64,000 nt of DNA from Apostichopus japonicus. Its lineage: Eukaryota; Echinodermata; Holothuroidea; Aspidochirotida; Stichopodidae. The notes beneath the pieces were generated by a model. It saw only the letters and a list, made by a program, of their open reading frames with translations, searched no databases and had not been told where the DNA came from. Below, in pieces: positions 12,101 through 23,699 of the stretch. The translations under genes were made by a program, and so were the position numbers. The DNA lies in NCBI RefSeq assembly GCF_037975245.1, contig NC_092568.1, positions 62,001 through 126,000 of the forward strand. The letters are read 5' to 3'. Numbering within the stretch: the stretch's first letter is position 1; each line of letters opens with the position of its first letter.

Positions 12101-13899
12101 ACAGTTTGCGTGTACTTTTTTATCTTTAGTTTTGTTCATTAACTTCCTATCACACATTTACATTATGAAACGAAGGTGGCGAGAAAAAAAAATACTGTTT
12201 GTTTTCCATGGTAACAACAGCAATCGATCAAAATAATGTATCAATGAAAATTCATCGTACAAAATAAATTCATTAGATAAGCAGTGGCAAAATAGTCGTG
12301 GGAACTTGAGTTTTTGCCAAAGTTACGTCAGATGTCTGCAGCATAGCTTTAACAAGTCGTCCCTAGATTTCGTTATGTCATTGAGCTGAAATATAACCAC
12401 AGAATGTGTCAGTTATATGTAATAATAAATACAATAATTAATTAGGGAGTTATATTGTTCTATTTTTAATATTGCATAACTTATTTTGTTCTTCAATTAA
12501 GTTCTGGTGTAATTTTTGTAATATGCGTTTTAATAGATACCTGAACTACATTTCTTTCTCCTTTTTGTGCCTATGCTTATTTCCTCCTTTTTTCATGCAA
12601 TATTATCATTTTTAACCTCTTTTATATGTACTTGTTTCATAATATTCATGTAGATACGTGGAATACATTTATTCATATATTCCGTAGCAGTGAAGGGTTT
12701 ATTCATTCTCTACTATATGTAAGTTATTTAATAATTATTTTACAAAATTCGCACATGAAATACATTTCGATATGTATGTTGCGTAAAATTCATTAAAAGA
12801 ATTCAAATTAATTAACATTTCATTTCTTTACTTTCTTATCTATAGTTATGTTGTTTATTTCTTCGCACTGATTTTTTTCAGGCTTTTTTATACGGTACGT
12901 ATAAGTTTATCGATTTGTAAAGAAAGCATTGTATATCTTTTCGTCTTCAGTTTGTTTCACAGATCTCATTTTAATTCTCAAAGATTCCAGTTCCTGTTTA
13001 TGGTTAGATAATATTAATTAAATAGATACATGAAATAAAGATACGTATTTATATCATTTATAAATAAAATTGTATTAAGACAAGACTGATTTCATTCTTC
13101 AAGCTTTTTCCACCAAAACAACAACAACATTTAGTGTATCCCGCAAACAATTTCTTAACCCCCCTCTTTTACCAGCAGGGTCATAGTCTCTTATTATTGT
13201 TTATAATATTATAAAGAGGAACGAGACTCGAGATGTAATAACAATATGGATACTCAGGATAATTAACCATTACCATGCAACTGTTGCTATGGCATAGCAA
13301 CATATGACCCAACTGGCAAAGGAAGTACAATATCCCATCTTCCCTATGGGAGCGATGATATATATAACGATATGGGTACAGTGGGAAAGCAGACTTTCAT
13401 CTGTTTTGGTCAAGTAATCAAGAAAAATGTACAAAGTAAAAAGTTATGTAACACAACTGTGATTAAAACTGATGGAAATGATCGCACCATTTTAATTGCA
13501 TCTAAGACCCCTCACCCAAACCAAATTTGTATAATGCAAGGTTGGGGGGGGGGTGCCTTCATTATGTCTTTCGCTCGTATGCATGCATGGTTTATTCCTG
13601 GATATAACTCTTCATAATTAGGATGCGGAAATCTGTTCTAAGTTAAAGAACAGTACCGCTGCAGAAACACTTCACATATGCTACTTTATGCTAAGGTATA
13701 CGTAGCCTTTGTTAAGGCGTATCGGTCAATTTTTCTTTGCCAAATGCGCTGAGTCGATCCTTACTCGATTCATCACGCTGTGAGCGATTCGTTCCTGTGT
13801 GAAGCGTATGTAGAAAGGGGAGGAAAATAAAACAGCGGTAGAATTTTCCTCTTTGTATATGTAGGGAGACTCATGGAGCAGACTCATCAGAGTCTAAGG
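9101..13899. other. intergenic, no gene recognised
   Basis: AT-rich with C/G homopolymers (9323-9333, 11137-11148). Two segments starting CCTGACGAGAGG near 9300 and 11403 may be copies of one dispersed repeat. Inverted CCAAT boxes lie at 10631-10666, and a perfect 19-base palindrome at 13283-13301 (GTTGCTATG, one base, CATAGCAAC) resembles an RFX half-site pair. Confidence 0.5.
10631..10666. promoter_or_regulatory. pair of inverted CCAAT boxes
   Basis: TGATTGGTT at 10631-10639 and AACCAATCA at 10658-10666 form a perfect 9-bp inverted repeat. Both contain a CCAAT pentamer of NF-Y type. No transcript start or gene is evident next to it, so function is uncertain. Confidence 0.25.
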
Positions 13900-14456
13900 C
13901 AGTGGTTCTCGAAGTGGTCCCTGCCGCCCCCCCCCCCGGGGGGCGTTGTGAAGTCTCAAGGGGCGCTAGATGGTACACGGGGAGTAAGGGGTGTTGGCAC
14001 TGATTTGGGGTCCCTGGCGATTACGACACATCACTGCAGCGATCTGGCCTTGATGTTACTGGGAGAGGCGATCTGCGTCTCTTCCTCACTAGGATGGAAC
14101 CAGACATTCGTTATCTCGCAGCGTTACACCAAGCTCACCCTTCACACTGACTGAACGACATTTTGGCTCTCTATACCAGTTTCACAGGGTGCCTGCTTTC
14201 TGCGGGTTTTTGTTGTTCTTGCAAACAGAAAAAGTTAACTGAGAAAAAAATATTGTTGAGATAAAATTCATCATCTTGTAGGGAATGTAGGCTATTTTTT
14301 TATTCCTATATGCATATCTTCGGACAATCTGATTGCTCGCTTGGGCGGCCGACTATGAATGGTAGGTCGAGGGGAGGGGGTCGAGGGGAGGGGGACATTG
14401 GGATAGTTCAAGATGGTTGAAGGGGGCGGTCGTCTAAAAAAGTTTGAGAACCACTG
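13900..14456 (+). mobile_element. hAT-type DNA transposon remnant with 8-bp TSD
   Basis: The ends are CAGTGGTTCTC at the left and GAGAACCACTG at the right, an 11-bp perfect terminal inverted repeat. The element is flanked by identical 8-bp duplications GTCTAAGG at 13892-13899 and 14457-14464, the size typical of hAT insertions. At 557 bp it is non-autonomous, but it retains a transposase relic near 14070-14154. G-rich tracts fill the rest. Confidence 0.85.
14071..14154 (+). pseudogene. hAT transposase C-terminal relic
   Basis: In the frame ending TGA at 14152-14154 the translation includes LFLTRMEPDIRYLA and ends HQAHPSH. That matches the terminal LTK-EP-I--LA--QAH-SH pattern of hAT/ZBED5-like transposases. 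Only the last two to three dozen codons remain, so the element cannot encode its own transposase. Confidence 0.7.
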
Positions 14457-14464
14457 GTCTAAGG

Positions 14465-15784
14465 TATACGTAGATCTAGTCTATAAATTACCACTAAAAT
14501 CATGTACAGTCCTTGTATTTTAACTATATATGCAAACACCCGACCGTGGTGACTTATTTTACCAAATTTATCGAGCTACTGTTACTGGGGGAATCTGTCA
14601 ATCTTATTTCACATGCCACAGGTGTTTTAACCTAATCACTTTGTTTTTAGTTCCTTTCAAAGAAACCGAGATTTATCGATCAAACATTTAAAAACCCATT
14701 AACGCTTTTATAACCACGTCGGTGAATTCAAACACCTTTGGAATGTAACAGCATTTTCATAACCAGGGATGATGTGTTACTTTGTATATTGAACCTTTGT
14801 CAATAGTTACCGATGACGTTTACCTCATTAAACCAGATAATTTCAAGAAATGGAGTAAGAATTTTAGTTCGGCTATTGGCCATTGCCAGTACAGTATACT
14901 AACATATACGTGAAGGCCTATAACGTTTATTACGTAACTATATTGGCCGTTGCCAGTGCAGTATGCTAGCCTATATACGTAACTATATCGTGACCCTGTT
15001 GGGGTTTATATGACCCTCTTCCTCTTTACAACAATTTACTATGTTTATTACGCGTTTTGGAATACAGAAGATACCGTAACTAAGGATTTACAATTTATAC
15101 GTCATGCTTAAGGTAGCGTATATGGGTTAACCAAACTTCCTCGAATTTCTCTCACATGAAAAACTGGAGGGGGTGATTTCAACCGTAAACTGCAGAGCAA
15201 ATAACGTCCTGTCCCTAAATAACGATCGGGTATGATGATAGGGAACACCCCCCCCCCACCCACCCCAAATAGTGTTGACGCGAATTTGTGCCAGAACACA
15301 TTTTTTTCTCGTTTACTGTTGTTTAATAGATGACATCAGAATCCAAAAATAGTAATATTCAGTAGTGATTTTATAGGGACATGAGGATGTGATATCTCTT
15401 CATATTTATCTCCTTTAGCTGATTAATTTACCTTCGTTAATTGTGTCGATGTTTTTGCTAATCCGATCATTCCACAAAGCATGACATTATTCTCGTCACG
15501 TTTACAAAGAAAACCGTTAACTGAAACTCGCTGGTAAATAACATAATTATATTCCATTATTATATATATCTAATATATTTGGTTGGTTCTTCTCATAGAA
15601 GAAATTCAACAAATTAATATACACATTTTTATTTTTTTTTATTTTTTTATTTTTATTATGGAATAGCGTATCTACCTGCAGTGATACTATTTTGTTACTA
15701 TAGCAACACAAACATAACCAGGTGTGAAAAGGTGCATGTGAACTTTATGCCAATATAGATCCATATTTTTGTTATATTATCTTC
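14465..15784. other. intergenic, no gene recognised
   Basis: No supported coding frame. A C run lies at 15248-15257. GTTACTATAGCAAC at 15694-15707 resembles an RFX X-box with one change. Confidence 0.4.
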
Positions 15785-16063
15785 TTAACCATATATTAAC
15801 ACACAATGTGAAATGAAAATGTGTGAATTCCAACACAGTTTTACTAATGTGGTTTTAACAGGTAGATAAATGGCGTTTGGTCGATTTCTCGTGATGAAAT
15901 TTTCACTATAACCGTTGCTAAAGTATTGTCTTGAAATACGATATAGTGTCTCAATCATCCAGCCGTTTTTCTCAGTAAAATCAAATAAATCGACACCAAA
16001 CGAATCTGGAGTGACGTAAATGCATGTATTACCAAATAGTTCAACAGGTGAACTGATGTCCAA
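15785..16063 (-). CDS. unidentified 92-codon frame, possible relict exon
   Basis: The frame stays open further upstream on the minus strand, and its composition (Asp-Ser-Phe-Gly, balanced charged and aromatic residues) is more protein-like than most frames here. I recognise no family. A weak acceptor (TTCTTAG) and a possible GTAAAA donor bracket it. It may be a decayed exon or chance; no other exons are seen nearby. Confidence 0.15.
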   Translation of the reverse strand: MDISSPVELFGNTCIYVTPDSFGVDLFDFTEKNGWMIETLYRISRQYFSNGYSENFITRNRPNAIYLPVKTTLVKLCWNSHIFISHCVLIYG

Positions 16064-16317
16064 TTTCTCTTTTATTACAATGATTAGGCTGTTGTTCTAA
16101 GAATGCGTAATTTTCTTACAATGGCATATTATGTAGTTGCGATACAATATCTTAAACCTTTTATCATTATTAAGTATGCATAAGTATAGATAAATTTCTT
16201 ATAAAAGGTAAAGGTGGAACTGCATAGCACATATGCTTCCAAGTTTTGTACTCAAGTCATGCTGGATTTACATCATAGAGTTATCATTGTTTTTCAAATA
16301 AGTATTTTTAATTAAAT

Positions 16318-16620
16318 ATTTTTAATTGTTTGTAAATGTTAATGATGGAGCTAAATGACAGGGACGTTTCCAATTTAATTTGTGCTAAACTCATGCTAAA
16401 TATACAGAGTTGACTTTTTTAATTGGTATTATTAATATATATATATATATATTTTTGGTATAAATGTGATTGATGGAGCTGAAAGACATTACCAACTTAA
16501 TTTGTGCTAAAATCATTCTAAATGTGATTATCTTTTTCATTAGTATTATTAATAACTATTTTTATTTGTTTTATATATGTTAATGATGTAGCTGAATGAC
16601 ACGGATGTTTCCAACTTAAT
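16318..16620 (+). repeat. tandem repeat, about 113-128 bp, three diverged units
   Basis: Units are marked by GATGGAGCT or GATGTAGCT at about 16344, 16472 and 16585. Each is followed by an AATGACA-like segment and TTTCCAA--TAAT. A TA microsatellite lies inside the array at 16437-16452. Confidence 0.65.
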
Positions 16621-16904
16621 ATACTATAGAAATATATATATAACATGATCAGTGATCATTAATTTTCAATTAATTTTTTAATAATTAAATAAAAGTCTTA
16701 TCAGAATTACACATATATACGAACAAAGTGGTCCAAGAGTGAAGCTGTCACCGACACTTTATTATACAACAGAATGTCATATTCTGTAAGTTATAGTTCG
16801 TACCACTGTTATCTGATGTCAGTAATTATGAGGTTTGATAAAGTTGATGATATTTGCACAAAAAAATTATTTCTTTTTGCAAATTTTTTGAAAATCACAT
16901 GTAA

Positions 16905-17213
16905 GGTACCTCTTTATATATGCCTAATAGATGATTGGAAATGGTCGATAACTCAGTTTACATCCAAAGCAAAAATATACGGTACCTCTCTTTACATATT
17001 TCTATATATGATTGGAAATGATCGATAACTAAGTTGATAAAAGCACTGATGTATGGTACCTCTCCTTATATATGCATAATAGATGATTGGAAATGATCGA
17101 TAACTCAGTTTATAACCGAAGCAATGATGTACGGTACTTCTCTTTATATATGCCTAATAGATGAATGGAAATGGTCGAAATGGTTGATAACTAAGTTTAC
17201 CATAGCAATGATG
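16905..17213 (+). repeat. tandem repeat, about 76 bp, four units
   Basis: Units begin GGTACCTCT or GGTACTTCT at 16905, 16981, 17055 and 17133 (spacing 76, 74, 78). Each contains TAGATGATTGGAAATG or a variant, then TCGATAACT or GTTGATAACT. Confidence 0.8.
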
Positions 17214-18300
17214 GCACCGTGTCATCAGCGTTTTGATTTTCTAGAAAGTTAATGACCTCCCTTTGTAAACACCTTAGGTTGACCAATGCAATTCAGGATA
17301 CACTCAAAATGACACCCGAAGATAGAAAACTGCAGTTTTTTGAAATATTGTGTTTTCTTGATATCTTTTTCCTTGTCTTATGCCAATTAGACAGGTTTAA
17401 AAATAAACCTTATTTACTCCACGACAAGTTCTCACTACTTAGTCATGGCCGTCTTCCACACCACCATCCTTCTCTGTCCACATCTGTTCCTTTCATACAA
17501 CTCGCCCCCCCCCCTTCCCCTCTCCAAAAAATGTTCCACTGAATCTCAGTGTTAAATATCTTCCTTATATATAGATGATCAAGCCTTAGATATTAAAATT
17601 CAAATTATAATAAGCTTTTGCTATAATCTATGGTTTACACCGAACTGGGCCAATGGCCAACGCTCGTTAGGGGAGTTCTCTGGTAGCGGTAATATTTAGC
17701 TACGGTAAAACACGTGCTGCTTGAGAGAGCATATTGCGTAATATTACACCTAAAGAGAGAGAAAAAAATCGTTTGCCCTTTCCCAATCCCATTATTTAAT
17801 AGTCAAAAGTCACTGTGTCACAGAACTCTTAGCATATTTCATTTTTGTTTACAGATACGATGACTGGCAGAATAAACAAATTCTGAACCTCGTACCCCAT
17901 TCAAAGGAACCAAAGTTTGCACCGATACGATGAATTGGTATCAAATTTTATGAGCCGGTGTGCTTCCAAGCCCAGCCTCTCTCTAAACAACGTGGTGGAT
18001 TGGGCAACCCTTACGATCTGTGAATAAAGCGACAGTTGTGTTGGTTCACAAGTGTAGCTAGCTAGCTCCCAAAACTGGTTACAGTTTGATTCAAAGACTT
18101 CTGTCACTTTCATTCCGTTGTGCGTGTGCGTCGCTCGCGGTTCAGTTGAAGTTTTATTTTACGCGGCATTCTTTGTCCTACCATTCATGCTGCGGGCCGG
18201 ACGTACGAGTGCATATTCACACCAAGGAGGTTCAGTCGTGAGCGCATTGATGCAGACGACAGGTACGCTTACGTTTCATCGTTTGGTTTATATATAGGTA
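17214..18300. other. intergenic, no gene recognised
   Basis: Only short frames without recognisable domains. One C run lies near 17505. Confidence 0.4.
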
Positions 18301-18305
18301 GGCTA

Positions 18306-18366
18306 TATCTATCTATCTATATATATATAGATAGATAGATATATCTATATATATAGATATATATAT

Positions 18367-18449
<83 letters not shown>
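18306..18449. repeat. TATC/TA microsatellite with self-complementary part
   Basis: (CTAT)n, (GATA)n and a long uninterrupted (TA)n. The CTAT and GATA blocks are mutual complements and could form a hairpin. Confidence 0.9.
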
Positions 18450-18450
<1 letters not shown>

Positions 18451-21400
18451 ACTTTCGAAACACTTCGTAGCAGGCAGGTTAACAGTACCTACCGGTATAA
18501 TGATAATGATTAAAAATAGAAATAAAGATGCACTGCGTTATTCCACTGTTATCAATGAACTTTGCCTTCCTGTAAACTAGTGTGGGGTTGCGCATATACA
18601 TTTAGCATATTGCTAACGTATTGTTTAGAAAAAAATTTAAATAGATAAATATGACAGTCATATATCTATATGTGGGCATGAATGTGTACTCTAACTAATT
18701 TAATTAATTTATTAAGCTGTACAGAAGAACATTCTTTTACATACAAGCTAGCAGCCTAGGTTAACAGAAGTCAGTTTTAAGTTAAGTCAGTATTTTATAT
18801 TTATGTATAGATGATAGAGATAAATCTGAGATCAGGCTCTTTTTCGAGTCGCATTAACTAATCAACATGAGTTTGTACCCTAATTCCCGAGTAAAGGAGC
18901 TTCCATCACCATTCCTACCTTCTGTTTATCTCCTCCCCCACCCCACACCCCCACCCCACCCCCACCCCGTGATGGTGACGAAGTTGTAAGACGTTCATCT
19001 TCCTCTTTTATAGGGCTATTCATTCTGTACCATACATCATATACAAGATAAGTTTGCGTTAACTGTTTATGGTAATAGCCATAACTTCCATTAGCTACAA
19101 TACCCACGTAGTTCATGTACATCTTAACGTTGAAGATAACAATCAGAACGCCACAAGTTTCACAAAGTTACGGTACAAAAACAGAGAGGTATGCTCTGTT
19201 ATACCCAAACTTGACATTGATGTCATGAGATCTTTCTCACATTTCAGAGACTATCCATCACCCTCTCCAATAACAAGTCAAACTGCTTTACCAAACAAGT
19301 TCACGTTAGAGAGCCATAGATGCTATAGAATAGGATCATCCTTCGAGTCCGATGTTTGATGCAAGCAAACTTAGTTGAAAAGCCCGGCAAATAAAGTATA
19401 TATGCTTTCTGTATACATAGTCTGCTTGGTGAAGTCATATATAGGAATCGCTCAATTCACGTTGTTCAGGTAACTTTGTTCGTATGTATAGTAGATAATA
19501 TCTGTACACGCAAATAGTACAACTGACATATAACCCTTCACCCTTACTAGTTCCAGCTAGTGCAGTAAAAGTGTCTTCTGAATTATTAAAAAGAAAAGAA
19601 AACTAAAACGTATGAGCCATTGCTTGAAGGATGACCTTTGACACCGTTCAATTAATTAAGAATTGTTATTGGCCATTAGAAGCAATTTCATTAACATTTA
19701 CAACTTTTTTTTAAATCGTCCATGACTCAATAACCAACGTGTCTGGACTCTTAATATCATATACATGATCACAATACATATGTTTCAATCAAAACGAAAT
19801 CAACTTTGATAGATAGATGACATGTATGAACTCAAAAACAGTTTTCCATTCTTTTGTTGGACCATGAAATATAAAAACTAGAAGCCTTCTGCCAAATTAC
19901 GAATTGTGAAACTCACCTCCAGGTACAAATATAAGGAAGGAAATAAGAACGCATTGTTAAAAGAATTAGAATGGGGTCGCTGATTAACCTGAAAGGAGAA
20001 GTGATATTCCGTCTGCAAGCAAGGTTGAAATGTTGACTCAAATGCAGGTCGAATTAATGATGTTGTTGTGTAAAGGAAGCGATGAAGTACGCCTCATTGA
20101 CAATTCATGTTATCATCAATTCAATATACCTTACACGGTACTTCCTATGGTAAGCATGGTTTTTCATACATGTGTACATGCATCACATGGGTTTTTCATT
20201 TTACCTAATAAAAAGAACGAATTTATTATGATGGAAGTTTTAAACCATCTTGGGCATAGATTATATTTTAATATTTATTTTGAAAGATCAGATTTTCAAT
20301 GATTAGTTAATTATTATTCAGACGATTAGCATATAACGCCCCCCCCCACCCCAACCCCCACACCTCTCTCTCTCTCTCTCTCTCTGCCCAATCCCGGGAC
20401 CCAGAATGAAAAGGCTTGCCTTCTGCAGTACAATTTCGACCAGTAAGTTAACATCAATATAGTAATTTCTTTCGGTAGTACATCATCGTCACATCTTGTT
20501 AGCCTTCATGGCGTTCCATAGAAGCAAGTTTACTGCGATCATGAAGGATCTTTCAAAGTTTTTTTCTTCTTCTTTGTTTACAATTTTGCGGCCATTTTTG
20601 TTCCCGATATTTCTGTTTATCATACAAAGACCAATGAATGAAGACAAGCGAGCGTGAATTGAGCTCGATAAATAATGGTGATCTTTTGAACTTGTCTAAG
20701 CCTGTTTGAAGGCGATAGTCGTAAAATGAGGAGAATAACCACATTCTTTAACTATACCGTCAATCATGATATTTGGGCAAAATCGGTGAATGGGTGCGTA
20801 TGACTACATATATCTTCGACTTAAGTACGAGGCACCGGTATGTGTTTAATCATTTGTAGTAAATTTCAATAAGACAAATAGTGTATAAGTTTAGTCCTGC
20901 ACACGATGGTATTGTAATTAACTCTCTCAATTTTGAAAATTTCAAGATTAAGCTTCGATAAGAACTGCGCATGTCCATTTCTCTGATGTCACAACGGATG
21001 ATTGTGACTACGACAAGATATGATAACATGTGAACTGCATTTACGTTAATTCGTTATCATAAACAGAGATATGGTTTGTCTAGCCCTTTTGCTCCCCCCC
21101 CCCCCCCATAACTCATCACCTCTCGACTCCCACGCCCATTCTCAGGTGTTAACTTGGTCCGTTGTTGCAGTATAAATGTATATACATGTACATGTTGTTA
21201 GAAAATAGTTACATGTAAATCATAACTTCAGTAATGTAAGTTTAGAGCAATATCCTACAATTATCAATTGACACCAAAACTACCGTCTATGCATGCATGG
21301 TATTGTTCTACACGACTGTAACCTTCAAACAGATAATTAACAAAAAGATAACTCTTCTATCTTGTTAAACTAGATATAAATAGGTTAAACAATATCCACG

Positions 21401-22778
21401 TCTACGACAACAATTATTGAACACAAGCACGCACCACGCATGTTTTGGCGTTCCATATAACTGAATAACTACGCAAGTGATTGTATAGGCATCTTATTAA
21501 AGTATTGTACTCTTATATGCGGCATCAGACTAATACATGCACGAATGACTGTTGAAGATGTCAGCCGGTATTTTGCGGTATGACAACTTACTGATACCAA
21601 TCAACTAGTATGATTGGGTTTCCCCGTGGCCTTTACCCCAGTAACCCCAGCGGTTTCCCTTTGGCAACGTCAACAAAGCTGTTTTACCTCAAAAATCGAA
21701 CAAAGGGAAAAGTCACCACAGCCCACTGGAGTGTGACAAGTTATTGTTCCCGTTCTATTATAGGGCCATTCTGCAGTACTTTATGTACCCGTCTCTTTCT
21801 CTCTCTCTCTTTCTCCACCTCCGTCTCTCTCTGTAAATACGTTTATTTTCGCGGGTAATTGTTTGCGATGCCAACAACTCGAGCGCTTCATTTACCTATT
21901 ACCCATCGGCTATGTGTTAAAGGTAACACTCTTCTCGTTGTATAACCCCCAAGAGATCACACTTACTATGACTATATCTATAAGCATAAGGTTTAATAAT
22001 AAGAAGAAAAAAATGTCGGAGTCAATTTATAAAATGTGTCAGTCAAGTGGAGACATTCAATTGCTAAGGTATACCTATGAAATTTCTTCTTCAAATTGTT
22101 AAGTTTTTATTCAACAAACTTCTGACGAAGATAATAAGGGCTTTCTGAAGCAAGTGAAAAAGAGCTGCAGGCATGATACTGTTCTTTGTAGCAAATTGTA
22201 CAGATTTTTAAGGAGATTAAAATAGTGATGATTTTGGTATAGCCTATAGTTTCTCCAAGTCATATAACTGTATGTCCAGCCATATAGTAAGCCATATAAA
22301 AGTGTTTATCTATTTGCGATGACAACAAACAAATAGTTTTTGTTAATGGAACTTTGCATCTATAGTATCGTACAATACAGAATGGGTCTATTTGTTTCCG
22401 GCTTATGACAAAGGACCGGGAAAGCCCATTTTTTTCTTAAAGCGATAGAGCCCTATGTACGGCTCTGTTTGAGTGTTCATTCTAGCGCCCTCTTTATATA
22501 CCAGATTCTTTCTTTTTCTTTTCTTTTTGGGGTTAAAGTTCAAATCTTCCTAAAATAGACAGAATCAGTTTACTAAACAAATAATTTTTGGATTCGATAA
22601 AGTTCTGTATAAATATGACACCGCTTCCAAAAATAAGTCAGAAAATAAATAAATACAACAAATAAATACAAAATATACACAGGTCTTGTTAATTTTCTGC
22701 CTTACACTTAATTAATGGGATGAGTAATTTGCCGTTCTACAAAGTAAACATATTCGTTTTCAATGTGAAGTGAGGAGG
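18450..22778. other. intergenic, no gene recognised
   Basis: AT-rich with C runs near 20340 and 21094 and a (CT)n tract at about 20365-20385. Frames of 60-96 codons occur but lack domains, splice context or compositional support. Confidence 0.4.
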
Positions 22779-22985
22779 TTATGGGAAGGTGCGGGGATCA
22801 GTGGTTTGTTTACTATATCTCAGGTAAATGTTAAATAACACCGGTCCCAGCACCGAACCCTGTGGAACACCATAGGATACGCCAACAGCATTAGAAACAA
22901 ATGTCTACAATGCGAACTCTCTGGCTACGATTAGTACTAAAGGATTTACAGCATGTAACTCCTATCGATTTACACTTGTCAGTTA
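22779..22985 (-). mobile_element. LINE reverse-transcriptase fragment
   Basis: On the minus strand the translation contains STNRSQRVRI, then after a frameshift VSYGVPQGSVLGPVLFNIY. That is the S-GVPQGSVLGP-LF-IY motif of non-LTR retrotransposon reverse transcriptases of CR1/L2/Jockey type. The frame runs into stop TTA (plus-strand sense) at about 22779 and the active-site YADD is absent, so it is a dead fragment. Confidence 0.85.
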
Positions 22986-23034
22986 CATGAGATTCACTGC
23001 ATTTTGAGCAGGATGGGCTAGATGGTGTATATAA

Positions 23035-23320
23035 GACATTGACCTCAAGTTGAAGTGGCCGAAACGTTGGCAGATGTTACATCTTTTGACGAAAAATCGA
23101 TCTTAAACAATGCACAAGGATAAGCCAATATTTAGGCGGTTGCCACGATTATGATTAAGTTCACGTATTTCATTACTAACTGATAAACCAGCTTGGAAAA
23201 CTTCAGGATTATTTTTTGGTTGGCTTAATAGAACTTTCAGATGATCGTTAATAGCATTCTTAACGACAGAGTTTACATCATGATTTTGATTAACAATCGA
23301 TATAAGAAAGAATATAATAT
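23035..23320. repeat. dispersed-repeat segment with partial minus-strand frame
   Basis: GAAGTGGCCGAAACGTTGG at about 23055 resembles ends of retroelement-derived repeats. On the minus strand a short frame ends near 23103 (includes NEIRELNHNRGNRLNIGL). I do not recognise it; it may belong to the same element family. Confidence 0.3.
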
Positions 23321-23339
23321 ATAATAAAATAATGACGAT

Positions 23340-23630
23340 AATGGTGAGGGACTGGTGTGTGGAGGGGGTTAGTAGTGGTGGAGTTGATGGGATGATATGA
23401 TGGTGATTGACAGATAGTGCTGGAGAACGTGATGTGATAAGGACGGGAATGGTGATGATAGTAGTGATGGTGATGGATGTGATGATGGTGCTGGTGGTGC
23501 CGATGATGATGTTGATAATGGTGATAGTGTCGGTAGTGGAGGTGATGGTGGTAATTATGGTTTTGGTGGTGGTAGTGGTGATGATAGTGGTATCGTCGGT
23601 GGTGATGATGATTGTGATGAAGGGTGATGG
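23340..23630 (+). repeat. GATGGTG-rich low-complexity tract
   Basis: Interrupted (GAT)n and (GGT)n trinucleotide repeat. It yields long frames on both strands (Ile/Thr-rich, His/Tyr-rich, Met/Val-rich) that are artefacts of the repeat. Confidence 0.85.
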
Positions 23631-23699
23631 TGATTGGGAAATATCTTCTAATAAAAGTTGTGTCATACAATCGAGTAACAGGAGTGGGATTTGTAGTAA

